Positions 7,627 through 16,776 of a DNA stretch of 33,909 nucleotides are shown one piece after another. The stretch is from Cyclobacteriaceae bacterium (GTDB taxonomy: Bacteria > Bacteroidota > Bacteroidia > Cytophagales > Cyclobacteriaceae): the NCBI GenBank assembly GCA_018224645.1, contig JAGTVG010000121.1, positions 1-33,909 on the forward strand, written 5' to 3'. The notes beneath the pieces are model-generated. The model was given only the letters and a program-made list of their open reading frames with translations. It did no database searches and was not told where the DNA came from. The position numbers and the translations under genes are program-made. How positions within the stretch are numbered: position 1 is the first letter of the stretch; the number at the start of each line of letters is the position of its first letter.

Positions 7627-9582
7627 ATGCCAACCTCAACGAAAAGAAACACCCTGAAGACTGCATTGATCTTTTTTACCGGTATCTGCTTTTCGTGCAG
7701 TATTAGTGAACAAACCGGAATGAATTATCCCATTCAACCCGTCCCATCCAGCCAGGTTGCCCTGAAAGACAACTTCTGGAAACCCAGAATCGATATAAAC
7801 AGGCATGTGACGGTGCCATTCGGCTTCAAGATGTGTGAAGAAACCGGCCGTATCGATAATTTTAAAATCGCAGCCGGATTAAAGGAAGGTTCTTTTTCCT
7901 CCGTTTTTCCGTTTGATGATTCTGATGTCTATAAACTCATCGAAGGGGCATCCTATGTGCTGGAACAGGAATACGACCCTTCGCTTGATATGTTCCTGGA
8001 TAGTGTGGTATTTTATATCGGGGCTGCGCAGGAAGACGATGGATACCTGCAGACCTGGAGGATCATCGATCCCGGAAAACCGGGCGATGACTGGTGGGGC
8101 GAACGCGAAAGATGGACTTCCCTCATGCATGGTCATGAATTGTATAATGTGGGACATCTCTACGAGGCGGCAGCCGCCCATTATTATGCCACCGGAAAAA
8201 AGTCGCTGCTGGATATCGCGTTGAAAAATGCGGATCTGGTGGCTCAGACCTTCGGGCCGGATAAAAGTATCGCCGTACCCGGCCATGAAGAAATAGAGAT
8301 CGGCCTGATCAAATTGTACAGAATCACGGGCAAGGAACATTACCTTGAACTGGCAAAATTTTTTGTGGATCAGCGGGGACTGAAGGAGAACCGTGAATTG
8401 TGGGGGGAATACCACCAGGATCATATGCCGGTCAGGGATCAACGGAAAGCTGTGGGGCATGCGGTAAGGGCAGGATACCTTTATTCAGCAATGGCTGACC
8501 TGGCTGCCTATACAGGGGATTTCTCCTATCTTCCTGCCCTGGACAGTATCTGGTCGGATGTGGTTCATACAAAAATGTACATAACCGGCGGGATCGGCGC
8601 CTCCCGGAACGGAGAAGCGTTCGGTGCACCCTATGAACTTCCCAATGCCGAAGCCTATGCCGAAACCTGTGCCGCCATTGCCAATGTATTCTGGAATCAG
8701 CGGATGTTCCTGCTCAGTGGTGACGGGAAATATTATGATGTCCTGGAAAGGACATTGTATAATGGATTATTATCCGGCGTTTCCCAGTCCGGGGACAGGT
8801 TCTTTTATCCGAATCCATTATACTCAGATGGTCATACGGCTTTTAATTATGGCAGAGCCACACGGCAGGAATGGTTTCCCTGTGCCTGTTGTCCTTCCAA
8901 TATTTCCAGGTTCATGCCCGCAGTTCCGGCATATATCTATGGTGTAAAAAAGGATACCCTGTATGTGAACCTTTATGCCACCAATACAGCTGAAATCAGG
9001 ACGGATGATCTTGATCTTGAAATCCAACAGGTTACGGATTATCCCTGGGGCGGAAAGGTTTTTTTACATATTGAACAAAGGAAAAGGAACGATCTTGTCC
9101 TGGCGTTGCGTATCCCGGGCTGGGCAGTGAACCGGCCTGTGCCGGGCGACCTCTACGTGGTAAATAATCCTGTTGGGAACCAGCCCGAAATTCTGGTCAA
9201 CGGACAAAAAATTTCACCGGATGTCAATCAGGGATATGTATTTATTGGGCTGAACGGGAAAAAGGAGGAAAACATCGAACTCTTTCTCCCCATGGAGATC
9301 CAGAAAATCAGGGCTCATCCGGAAGTAAAAGAAAATGCAGGGCAAATTGCGTTGCAGAGGGGGCCGCTTGTATATTGTTTTGAGGAGGCAGATAACGGGG
9401 AAATCATTGACAGGCTGAAGATTACCGCGGAAGATACTCCGGAAGCGGTAGAAAGTGAAAATTTTGAAGGTATCCAGGAGATCCGGTTCACATCAGGGGA
9501 CCTTGAAATCAGGGCCATACCTTATTATTTATGGTCAAACCGGGGTGAAAATAAAATGACAGTCTGGTTTGCAGGTGAATGA
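7627..9582 (+). CDS. GH127 family beta-L-arabinofuranosidase-like lipoprotein
   Basis: A 651-residue glycoside hydrolase of family GH127 (DUF1680), of which the best known member releases L-arabinofuranose from beta-linked arabino-oligosaccharides. The N-terminal leader ends in CFSC with C24 as likely lipidation site, so it is probably an anchored periplasmic or surface enzyme. The catalytic set of the Bifidobacterium enzyme (acid/base E322, zinc ligands E338, C340 and C418, nucleophile C417) maps with conserved spacing to E330 (in RNGEAF), E346 and C348 (in AETCAA), and C421-C422 (in CACCPSN). It should therefore be active through the unusual cysteine-nucleophile mechanism. The (alpha/alpha) barrel is followed by a beta-sandwich C-terminus. 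GH127 and relatives also include aceric acid hydrolases, so the exact sugar is uncertain. The TGA ends at 9582, directly against the stop of the convergent gene. Confidence 0.92.
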   Translation: MPTSTKRNTLKTALIFFTGICFSCSISEQTGMNYPIQPVPSSQVALKDNFWKPRIDINRHVTVPFGFKMCEETGRIDNFKIAAGLKEGSFSSVFPFDDSDVYKLIEGASYVLEQEYDPSLDMFLDSVVFYIGAAQEDDGYLQTWRIIDPGKPGDDWWGERERWTSLMHGHELYNVGHLYEAAAAHYYATGKKSLLDIALKNADLVAQTFGPDKSIAVPGHEEIEIGLIKLYRITGKEHYLELAKFFVDQRGLKENRELWGEYHQDHMPVRDQRKAVGHAVRAGYLYSAMADLAAYTGDFSYLPALDSIWSDVVHTKMYITGGIGASRNGEAFGAPYELPNAEAYAETCAAIANVFWNQRMFLLSGDGKYYDVLERTLYNGLLSGVSQSGDRFFYPNPLYSDGHTAFNYGRATRQEWFPCACCPSNISRFMPAVPAYIYGVKKDTLYVNLYATNTAEIRTDDLDLEIQQVTDYPWGGKVFLHIEQRKRNDLVLALRIPGWAVNRPVPGDLYVVNNPVGNQPEILVNGQKISPDVNQGYVFIGLNGKKEENIELFLPMEIQKIRAHPEVKENAGQIALQRGPLVYCFEEADNGEIIDRLKITAEDTPEAVESENFEGIQEIRFTSGDLEIRAIPYYLWSNRGENKMTVWFAGE

Positions 9583-10881
9583 TTACCGGAAAAGGTCAAT
9601 GACCAGATTGGCGCCAGATAAAAGGGCGATAAGCCATAAAACAGGAGATATCTTCCTATAATTGCCTGAAAGGATTTCCAGGACCACATGGCTGAGGAAT
9701 CCAAAGGCCAGTCCCGTACTGATGCTGCTTGTAAACGGCATCAGCAGGATGGTCAGAAAGACAGGGATCCCTTCCTTCAGGGAATTGAAATTTATGTTGA
9801 TTATATTCTTGAACATGTAGAAACCCACAATCACAAGGGCAGGTGCCGTGGCATATGCCGGAACAATTCCGATCACCGGGGCAAAAAATAAAGCCAGAAG
9901 GAACAGGAAAGCCGTGATCATGCTGGCAAATCCCGTTCGTGCTCCGGCGGCAATTCCTGAAGCCGATTCCACATACGTGGTAACCGTAGAGGTGCCCAAT
10001 AATGATCCAAGGAGAGTGGCAATGGCATCAGCAGAAAGGATCCTTTTTAATTTCGGAATTTTCCCTTTTTTATCGATCATATCCGCTTCATAAGCGCAAC
10101 CGATGATGGTCCCGATCGAGTCAAACAGGTCAACGTAGAGGAAGGAAAAGATCACACCTGCCAGGCTGAGGCTCAATGCCTGCCCGATATCCAGTTGAAA
10201 GGCAATCGGCTGAATGGAAGGCGGGGCAGAGAGATAGATTCCCGGTGGCTGAATATTTCCCAGAACCATGGCAACTGCCACAATGAACAGGATTCCCAGA
10301 AGAATACTTCCCCTGATTTTCCGGAATTCGAAAAATACGATGAGCAGTAATCCGCATAAACTGATCAATACCGTTCCGGTCAGCATGCCAAGTTTTAAAA
10401 AAGTATTTTCACCCCTGATCACCAGTCCCATATTCTGAAAGCCGATAAATGCGATCAGTAAACCGATCCCGGCCGGAACGGCCAGCTTCAGTGATTCCGG
10501 GATTGCATCCGCCAGCTTTTCGCGGAACCCGAGGATGGTCAGCAGCAGAAACAGGATACCGGAAACAAAAACGACTCCCAGTGCGACAGGCCAAGCAATT
10601 CCCATGCCGAGAACAATTGAATAGGTAAAAAAGCTGTTCAGTCCCAGTCCGGGTGCCATCGCGAAAGGGACATTGGCCAGGAGGGCTACAATTAACGTTC
10701 CGGCAAAGGAAGCCAGGCAGGTTACCGTGATGAGGGCCTGTTTATCCATCCCCGTCTCAGCCAGCATATTCGGATGGAGGAAGATGATATATGCCATGGT
10801 CAGAAATGTGGTGATACCGCCGATAACCTCCTTTTTTATGGAAGTATTTTTTTCTTTCAGTCTGAAAAATTTATTAATCAT
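9583..10881 (-). CDS. NCS2/AzgA family purine permease
   Basis: A 432-residue inner-membrane proton symporter of the NCS2 AzgA branch, which takes up adenine, guanine or hypoxanthine. Typical signatures are GGITTFLTMAYIIFLHP near the N-terminus, APGLGLNSFFTYSI in the TM3 region, IPESLKLAVPAGIGLLIAF, and a GTSTVTTYVESASGIAAGART segment corresponding to TM10. At least a dozen hydrophobic segments are visible, as expected for the 14-helix fold. The first ATG at 10881 gives the standard short cytoplasmic N-terminus. The gene is divergent from pyruvate kinase with 155 bp between the starts, and its TAA touches the GH127 stop. It has no evident functional link to the sugar enzymes. Confidence 0.9.
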   Translation of the reverse strand: MINKFFRLKEKNTSIKKEVIGGITTFLTMAYIIFLHPNMLAETGMDKQALITVTCLASFAGTLIVALLANVPFAMAPGLGLNSFFTYSIVLGMGIAWPVALGVVFVSGILFLLLTILGFREKLADAIPESLKLAVPAGIGLLIAFIGFQNMGLVIRGENTFLKLGMLTGTVLISLCGLLLIVFFEFRKIRGSILLGILFIVAVAMVLGNIQPPGIYLSAPPSIQPIAFQLDIGQALSLSLAGVIFSFLYVDLFDSIGTIIGCAYEADMIDKKGKIPKLKRILSADAIATLLGSLLGTSTVTTYVESASGIAAGARTGFASMITAFLFLLALFFAPVIGIVPAYATAPALVIVGFYMFKNIININFNSLKEGIPVFLTILLMPFTSSISTGLAFGFLSHVVLEILSGNYRKISPVLWLIALLSGANLVIDLFR

Positions 10882-11036
10882 GCATAAGCTTATTCCCGAA
10901 GCAATCTCAAATTAGAAATAAATTATTAATAATATAATGTCACAAGGAATTGATTCGAAATCATGGTCATGAAATACCAAAATGCATATCTTTATGGCCA
11001 AATGAAAAGATTTTTCAAATAGTCCCATTTCATTCC

Positions 11037-12485
11037 ATGCGAAAAAAAACAAAGATCGTCGCGACCATCTCAGACAAAAAATGTGATGTTGATCTCATCC
11101 ATAAGCTGAGGGACAATGGTCTGAATGTTGTCAGGTTGAATACTGCCCATATGGATTTCAACTCAGCCATGAAGGTGATCAAGGATGTTAGGGCGGTTTC
11201 TGACAGTATTGCTATTTTGATTGATACCAAGGGACCAGAGATCCGGACAACTTCGTCGGATGGACCGATCCACGTCACATTTGGTGACCGGATCAAATTA
11301 AAGGGCGATCCAGATAGTAACACCACCGCTTCCTGCCTCAATGTGAATTATAAAAACTTTGTTCAGGATGTTCCTGCCGGAAGCCGGATCCTGATCGATG
11401 ACGGGAGTGTTGAATTGGTTGTTCTTCAGAAGGAAAACGATCACCTGATCTGTGAAGTGAAAAATCAAGGCGTCATCGAAGGCAGAAAAAGTGTGAACAT
11501 TCCTTCAGTGCATGTCACTTTGCCTTCCCTCAGTGAAAAGGACAGGGATTTCATCGTGTTCGCTATTGAACATGATCTTGATTTTATTGCCCATTCCTTT
11601 GTCAGAAGTAAGAAGGATGTGCTGGCCATCCAGGAGATCCTTGACGAAAAGAAAAGTCAGATCAAAATCATCGCCAAAATTGAAAACCAGCAGGGCGTTG
11701 ATAACATTGATGAGATCCTTGATTATGCCTATGGTATCATGGTGGCAAGGGGAGACCTTGCCGTGGAGATCCCCCAGGAAAAAATACCGGGCATACAGAA
11801 ACAACTGATCGAGAAATGTATGCGGCGGCGGAAACCGGTAATCATCGCCACGCAGATGCTTCATTCCATGATCAGGAATCCAAGGCCAACCCGTGCAGAG
11901 ATCAGCGATGTAGCCAATGCCATCTACGATGGTACCGATGCGATCATGCTGAGCGGTGAAACGGCTTATGGAGATTATCCGGTGGAATCGGTCAGGACCA
12001 TGAGTGAGATTGCCATTGAGACGGAAAAGATAAAACCTTCCATCATAGAATTACCACAGGTAGTCCTGAACAGCGATGTAACTGCTTTACTGACGATCGC
12101 AGCAGTAAAAGCATCCGTTGAACTGAATGCAAAGGCGATTATCTGTGACACCATGGATGGACGTTCGATCAGGGCCATGGCAGCTTATCGGGGGCGGAAC
12201 ATTATATTTGCTCAGTGTTATAAAAAACGGGTAATGAGGGAACTTGCACTTTCCTATGGCGTTTATCCCAATTACCAGGATCTGACAGATAGAAACCTTG
12301 ATTTTGTGCTTCCGGCAATAAACATCCTGCTGAAAAATTGGGATGTACGCCAGGATGACCGGATTGTGGTGGTGGCAGGCGATCATCAGTGGGAATCAGG
12401 CATTTCCAATATAGCCATCAAAACGGTAAGAGGATTTTTGAAAAAATTAAATGTTGCTGATAAATTAATGAAAAATGAGCATTAG
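11037..12485 (+). CDS. pyk: Pyruvate kinase
   Basis: Pyruvate kinase, 482 residues from the ATG at 11037, converts phosphoenolpyruvate and ADP to pyruvate and ATP. The frame stays open upstream to 10950, but those 29 residues are not family-like and MRKKTKIVATI is the normal N-terminus, so 11037 was chosen. Motifs in order are VVRLNTAH (31-38), IDTKGPEIR (62-70), KIENQQGVDNIDEI, MVARGDLAVEIP (active site), IATQMLHSMIRNPRPTRAE and DAIMLSGETAYGDYP. The C-terminal regulatory domain is complete. The last codons overlap the start of the next gene by 11 bases, which puts pyk at the head of a tight catabolic operon. In many Bacteroidota pyk stands alone, so this coupling suggests that the downstream pathway feeds phosphoenolpyruvate or pyruvate. 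Confidence 0.95.
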   Translation: MRKKTKIVATISDKKCDVDLIHKLRDNGLNVVRLNTAHMDFNSAMKVIKDVRAVSDSIAILIDTKGPEIRTTSSDGPIHVTFGDRIKLKGDPDSNTTASCLNVNYKNFVQDVPAGSRILIDDGSVELVVLQKENDHLICEVKNQGVIEGRKSVNIPSVHVTLPSLSEKDRDFIVFAIEHDLDFIAHSFVRSKKDVLAIQEILDEKKSQIKIIAKIENQQGVDNIDEILDYAYGIMVARGDLAVEIPQEKIPGIQKQLIEKCMRRRKPVIIATQMLHSMIRNPRPTRAEISDVANAIYDGTDAIMLSGETAYGDYPVESVRTMSEIAIETEKIKPSIIELPQVVLNSDVTALLTIAAVKASVELNAKAIICDTMDGRSIRAMAAYRGRNIIFAQCYKKRVMRELALSYGVYPNYQDLTDRNLDFVLPAINILLKNWDVRQDDRIVVVAGDHQWESGISNIAIKTVRGFLKKLNVADKLMKNEH

Positions 12486-13248
12486 ACCTTATATCCTGAA
12501 CGAGATCAACTGGGAAATGGTTGGATCAACTGATTATGAGATCGCTGTTTTACCCTGGGGGGCTACGGAAGCCCATAATTATCACATGCCCTATGGAACC
12601 GACAACATACAGAATGAATATATCGCTGCAGAGGCTGCCCGGCTTGCATGGGAAAAAGGCGTGAAAGTGGTGGTGCTTCCCAATATTCCATTCGGCGTGA
12701 ATACCCAGCAACTCGATATTAAGCTGACCATCAATATGAGCCCTTCCACCCAGGCTTTTGTCCTCCGGGATGTGGTGGATGCCCTGTATGGCCAGGGAAT
12801 CCGGAAACTCGTCGTTTTTAACGGGCATGGGGGAAATGATTTCCGTCAGATGATCCGTGAAATCAAAGCCGATTTTCCTGATTTTTTTATCTGTTCATTG
12901 AACTGGTTCCAGGCGGATAAAAACTGGGATAAGTATTTTGAGGATACAGGTGATCATGCCGGTGAAATGGAAACGAGCATCATGATGAACATCGTGCCGG
13001 AATGGCTGCTTCCCCTGGAAAAAGCAGGTGATGGAAAAAGCCGGAAACTGAAATTCAAGGGGAGGGATGAAGGCTGGCTCTGGGCGCCCAGGGAATGGAC
13101 AGCGGTGACAAAGGATACCGGGATTGGCAATCCGGCTAAAGCCACGCCTGAAAAAGGAAAAAGATACCTTGATTCGGCAATCCGGAAAATCGCCGAATTT
13201 CTCATTGAACTGAATGCCACCTCACCCGGTGATGTATATATCGATTAA
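12475..13248 (+). CDS. Creatininase-family amidohydrolase
   Basis: A 257-residue cytosolic metal-dependent hydrolase of the creatininase superfamily (PF02633). The metal motif ATEAHNYHMPYGTD gives E32, H34 and D43, spaced as E34, H36 and D45 in Pseudomonas creatininase. NGHGGN is at 116-121 with H118, and HAGEMETS at 161-168 with E164. The GHGGN form, without the Glu found in true creatininase, is that of the wider family, which includes the formamide hydrolase ArfB, mycofactocin peptidase MftE and the inositol-pathway hydrolase IolN. Creatinine is therefore an unlikely substrate. The ATG lies inside the end of pyk, and the next gene follows after 16 bases. Company with a YiaK-like reductase and a PfkB kinase favours ring-opening of an oxidised sugar or cyclitol, which is an inference. 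Confidence 0.88.
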   Translation: MSIRPYILNEINWEMVGSTDYEIAVLPWGATEAHNYHMPYGTDNIQNEYIAAEAARLAWEKGVKVVVLPNIPFGVNTQQLDIKLTINMSPSTQAFVLRDVVDALYGQGIRKLVVFNGHGGNDFRQMIREIKADFPDFFICSLNWFQADKNWDKYFEDTGDHAGEMETSIMMNIVPEWLLPLEKAGDGKSRKLKFKGRDEGWLWAPREWTAVTKDTGIGNPAKATPEKGKRYLDSAIRKIAEFLIELNATSPGDVYID

Positions 13249-13264
13249 ATTCTGAAGACATCCT

Positions 13265-14278
13265 ATGATGCCTGATAACAAGATTCTCATTTCCTTTGAG
13301 AGGCTTAAAAGTCAACTGAACAGCATATTGATTGAATATGGTTTCACCCGGCAAAAGGCGGATCTGCTTTCCGGGATATTTGCCGGGTCAAGCCTGGATG
13401 GTGTTTACTCTCATGGCGTTAACCGTTTCGCACGTTTTATTCAGACGGTGAAAATGGGAATTGTACAAATTGACGAAGAACCGGAGCTGCTGAATTCATC
13501 AGGATCGGTGGAACAATGGAACGGCAACGGTGGACCGGGAATCCTGAATGCCCTCCGCATGATGGAAAGGGCGGTGGAGATCGCCGGAGAATCAGGGATC
13601 GGCTGTGTGGGATTGAACAATACGAATCACTGGATGAGGGGTGGGACCTATGGCTGGCTGGCGGCGGAAAAGGGAAAAATAGGCATATGTTTTACCAATA
13701 CCAAACCCAATATGGTTCCCTGGGGAGGGGCTGAAAAAAGGATCGGCAATAATCCGCTGGTCATTGCCATACCCCGGGAAAAAGGTCATATCGTACTCGA
13801 TATGGCGATGTCCCAGTATTCATTTGGTAAAATTCAGGAATATGCCATGCGGCATCAGGAACTTCCATTCCCTGGAGGATTTGATGATCTCGGGAACCTT
13901 ACGCACGATCCGGAGATTATATTAAAAAATGAAAAGACGATTCCGATCGGATTCTGGAAAGGCAGTGCCCTCTCCTTTGTCCTTGATATCCTTGCAACCC
14001 TGGTTTCCGGTGGCGACAGCGCCTCCCGAATCGAAGGCAGGGAGGAAGAATACGGACTTTCACAGGTCTTTATAGCCATTCAGCCTGGGTTTCTGCCGGA
14101 AAATGAAAAGGACAGGCTGATCGGAGAGATCATTTCCTTTACAAAGAATGTCCCCGGTTTCCGTGAGGGTGATAAGATCTATTATCCGGGTGAAAAAACC
14201 CTTTTCATACGCGAGTTGAACCGGAAAGAGGGGATTCCGGTGAGCGAAAAAGTATGGACTGAAATTTTAAACCTCTGA
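13265..14278 (+). CDS. YiaK-like 2,3-diketo-L-gulonate reductase (malate/L-lactate dehydrogenase family)
   Basis: A 337-residue NAD(P)-dependent oxidoreductase of the Ldh2/malate-lactate dehydrogenase fold. It strongly resembles E. coli YiaK/DlgD, which reduces 2,3-diketo-L-gulonate to 3-keto-L-gulonate: GVYSHGVNRFARFIQ at 46-60 contains the catalytic H50, NHWMRGGTYGW is at 121-131, and GFDDLGNLT and GFWKGSALSFVLDILATL follow. Length and colinearity match YiaK throughout. MMPDNK gives two possible ATG starts three bases apart. The yiaKLMNOPQRS partners of E. coli (UlaD-, UlaE- and UlaF-like enzymes) are absent here, so the actual substrate may be another 2-keto or 2,3-diketo sugar acid. It sits third in the operon, two bases before the next start. 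Confidence 0.88.
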   Translation: MMPDNKILISFERLKSQLNSILIEYGFTRQKADLLSGIFAGSSLDGVYSHGVNRFARFIQTVKMGIVQIDEEPELLNSSGSVEQWNGNGGPGILNALRMMERAVEIAGESGIGCVGLNNTNHWMRGGTYGWLAAEKGKIGICFTNTKPNMVPWGGAEKRIGNNPLVIAIPREKGHIVLDMAMSQYSFGKIQEYAMRHQELPFPGGFDDLGNLTHDPEIILKNEKTIPIGFWKGSALSFVLDILATLVSGGDSASRIEGREEEYGLSQVFIAIQPGFLPENEKDRLIGEIISFTKNVPGFREGDKIYYPGEKTLFIRELNRKEGIPVSEKVWTEILNL

Positions 14279-14280
14279 AA

Positions 14281-15969
14281 ATGCCAGGGTTGAACCTTTT
14301 CATCATATTGCTCTTGTTCATTTTTTCCTGTACAGGGGAAAAATACGGTACTGGAGATGAGAGGATCGTTGTACTTACGTTCGATGATGCGGTCAGATCA
14401 CACCTGACTGTGGTGGCACCGATGTTGAAAAAGTACAATTTTCCGGCTACTTTTTTTGTGACCCATGCATTCATGGATGATTCCGTCAATTTCCTCACCT
14501 GGAGGGAAATAGGGGAACTTCATAAAATGGGCTTTGAAATCGGGAACCATAGCTGGACACATCCCGATTTTTCCCAGCCGGAAAATGCTGCCGGACTTGC
14601 AGGAGAGCTTGGATTGGTAAACTGGCAATTGATGCGACAGGGTGTTCCTGAACCTGTGAGCTTTGCCTGGACAGGAAATGGTTTCGGTCCGGAAGCTTTA
14701 CGGGTTTTGCAGGAACAGGGAATCCGTTTTGCCAGAAGGGGTATGCAACCCGAAGTTCCTTACGGGAAACTGCAGCCTGGGCCTGTGTATATGCCTGATC
14801 AACATCACCGCTTACTGATCCCTACTACCAGAGACGCATATCCGGATATGCAATTATCCGATTATATTCGGGCCATTGAACAGGCGGAAGATGGCAGGAT
14901 TGTTGTCCTGCAGTTTCATGGTGTGCCGGATCCCATCCATCCCTGGGTACACACGGAACCGGAAATGCTTGAAAAATGTTTCAATTACCTGCAGCAGAAT
15001 GCTTATAAAGTGATGGCCTTGCGTGACCTTGAATCCTGGCTGCCGGATTCTGATCCTGTGGATCCCCTGGTAAACAAAAGGCATGTCCTCGGCGATCCGG
15101 ATGATCTCAGGTGGCCGCAGGAAGTGTTATCCACGAGAGAGGATAGGGATTTCTGGATAGGCATCATGAAAGCATTCAATTACAGCATTGCTGAAATGGC
15201 CGGTGTTTTCGGCTGGCCTGAAAAAGAAATGCAGGAGGTAATTCAATCATCCTCATTTTCCCCGGTCCTGCCGGCCCCTGATCAGATAATGGTCCTGCCT
15301 TATCCTGGCGGAAGGCATCCCCGGATCAGTTTCAGGGAAGGCATGTTAAGCCCGATGAGAGGAACCAAGGTCGGCATATTTTTACCGTGGGATCCACAGG
15401 ATTACCTTCTACTCGACCTCCCGGAAGCTGTTTTCAGCCAGTACGGACTTACTTTTCTGGGACACAAACATATCCCGACTTTTTTTGATTTCCGCAAAAT
15501 AAAAATACAGAACCGCGACTGGGTCCTGCATCCGGACGGACATGTGACCAACTCTTGGGAGCTTCCGAACCGCATGGTGATCGGTGCTGAAATTTATCCG
15601 GGTCGGGAGCAGGTGTATATGGATTTGTGGATGTATAACGGCACCAGGGATACCACATTTACTGATATGCAGACGCAGATTTGCATCATGTTCAGGGGAG
15701 CTGAAAATTTCGATTCGCTCACGAATGAAAATAAACTTTTTCAGGATCCGGTCGCCGCTGTCAGGTCGGAAGATGGAGAGCGCTGGATACTGACTGCATG
15801 GGAAGGATGCAATCATGCCTGGGGAAATGAAGATTGCCCATGCATGCATTCCGATCCTGTTTTACCTGATTGTGCTCCTGGAGATACGGTCCGCGTATCT
15901 GGAAAGATATGGTTTTCCATGAATGAAAAAATAAACCTGGAAATGAATAATTACAAAATAAAAGAATAA
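14281..15969 (+). CDS. Lipoprotein with NodB polysaccharide deacetylase domain and a large unassigned C-terminal domain
   Basis: A 562-residue protein with two parts. The leader ends in IFSC (C17), a lipobox. Residues about 28-260 are a NodB/CE4 deacetylase domain: TFDD at 33-36 and NHSWTH at 89-94 give the metal triad D36, H90 and H94, and LQFHGV supplies the late His motif. CE4 enzymes remove N- or O-acetyl groups from polysaccharides. Residues about 270-562 do not resemble a family I can name. They start with a helical stretch, continue with a beta-rich region (RHPRISFREGMLSP, VGIFLPWDPQDY) and contain a tight Cys/His cluster at 510-531. Fusion of a deacetylase to this domain, next to a second deacetylase, suggests a substrate-binding or second catalytic module. 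This is inferred. Confidence 0.82.
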   Translation: MPGLNLFIILLLFIFSCTGEKYGTGDERIVVLTFDDAVRSHLTVVAPMLKKYNFPATFFVTHAFMDDSVNFLTWREIGELHKMGFEIGNHSWTHPDFSQPENAAGLAGELGLVNWQLMRQGVPEPVSFAWTGNGFGPEALRVLQEQGIRFARRGMQPEVPYGKLQPGPVYMPDQHHRLLIPTTRDAYPDMQLSDYIRAIEQAEDGRIVVLQFHGVPDPIHPWVHTEPEMLEKCFNYLQQNAYKVMALRDLESWLPDSDPVDPLVNKRHVLGDPDDLRWPQEVLSTREDRDFWIGIMKAFNYSIAEMAGVFGWPEKEMQEVIQSSSFSPVLPAPDQIMVLPYPGGRHPRISFREGMLSPMRGTKVGIFLPWDPQDYLLLDLPEAVFSQYGLTFLGHKHIPTFFDFRKIKIQNRDWVLHPDGHVTNSWELPNRMVIGAEIYPGREQVYMDLWMYNGTRDTTFTDMQTQICIMFRGAENFDSLTNENKLFQDPVAAVRSEDGERWILTAWEGCNHAWGNEDCPCMHSDPVLPDCAPGDTVRVSGKIWFSMNEKINLEMNNYKIKE

Positions 15970-15972
15970 AAT

Positions 15973-16761
15973 ATGAAGCTCGATCGCAGGAAATTTATAC
16001 AGCAGGCAGGGCTGACTGCCGGTGCGGTTTTGGCCGGAAATTATGTTTATCCTGCTGAAAACCCCGGGATTACACATATCCTTTCCCTGAGTTTTGATGA
16101 TGGTTTTGCCAGATCCTTTATTAAAACGGCTGATATCTATGAAAAATATGGATTGAAGGCCTGTTTCAACGTGATTGCCTCGGGCGGAACCCCTGGCTTC
16201 AAAGGAGTGGATGATTATATCCTTCCGGGGACTATGGGTGATTTTGACCTATGGAATGAACTTCAGGACCGGGGCCATGAGGTCATGCCTCACAGCTACA
16301 AACATGCCAACCTGACACAGATACCCATGGAAGAGGTAAAGGATCTGTTCACCAGATGCATGGATGTTTTCGCAGATCAACTGAAGGGATTCAAACCTGA
16401 GAATTCCATTTATAACTTCCCGTTTAACGCCTCCAATCCCGAGGTGGAATCCTGGATAGGAAAGAGAGTGATGGCTTTTCGGACAGCGGGTGACCTCGTC
16501 AATCCCATGCCGGACCGGAAACGGAAAAAACTAACCTGTATCAGCCAGGGTCCGGATAATATAGATGATTACCTTTCCGCTCAGGTGGATAAATTCCTCG
16601 GGTCAGCCGGAGGATGGTTTATTTTTAACACCCATGGACTGGATGGGGAAGGATGGGGGCCGCTGAGTTCCGGGCTGTTGGATGAAATGCTGGCAGAATT
16701 TGTTGAAATGAAACACGTAGCGGTGTTGCCTGTCGGGACAGCATACAGGCAATTTGGCTGA
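15973..16761 (+). CDS. Exported NodB-type polysaccharide deacetylase
   Basis: A 262-residue CE4/NodB-like protein with a twin-arginine leader (LDRRKFIQQAG at 3-13, hydrophobic to about 22). SFDDG at 40-44 and PHSYKH at 106-111 give the expected metal ligands D42, H107 and H111, and FIFNTHGLDGEGWG near the C-terminus is the usual His motif. It lies three bases after the larger deacetylase lipoprotein. The two are not close copies: they differ in leader type and in the sequence around the metal site. The cytosolic genes in the same operon suggest that deacetylation in the periplasm precedes uptake and catabolism. The target polymer or glycoside is unknown. Confidence 0.85.
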   Translation: MKLDRRKFIQQAGLTAGAVLAGNYVYPAENPGITHILSLSFDDGFARSFIKTADIYEKYGLKACFNVIASGGTPGFKGVDDYILPGTMGDFDLWNELQDRGHEVMPHSYKHANLTQIPMEEVKDLFTRCMDVFADQLKGFKPENSIYNFPFNASNPEVESWIGKRVMAFRTAGDLVNPMPDRKRKKLTCISQGPDNIDDYLSAQVDKFLGSAGGWFIFNTHGLDGEGWGPLSSGLLDEMLAEFVEMKHVAVLPVGTAYRQFG

Positions 16762-16776
16762 TTACCGTGAAACTGG

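Noticed and set aside
10950-11036. Upstream extension of pyruvate kinase
   Set aside because: The 29 extra residues do not resemble the family, and the ATG at 11037 gives the normal N-terminus.
12475-13248. True creatininase
   Set aside because: The GHGGN motif lacks the Glu of creatininase, and the operon has no creatine or sarcosine genes.
13265-14278. Malate or lactate dehydrogenase
   Set aside because: The sequence follows YiaK along its length (GVYSHGVNRF, NHWMRGG), not the malate/lactate members of the same fold.
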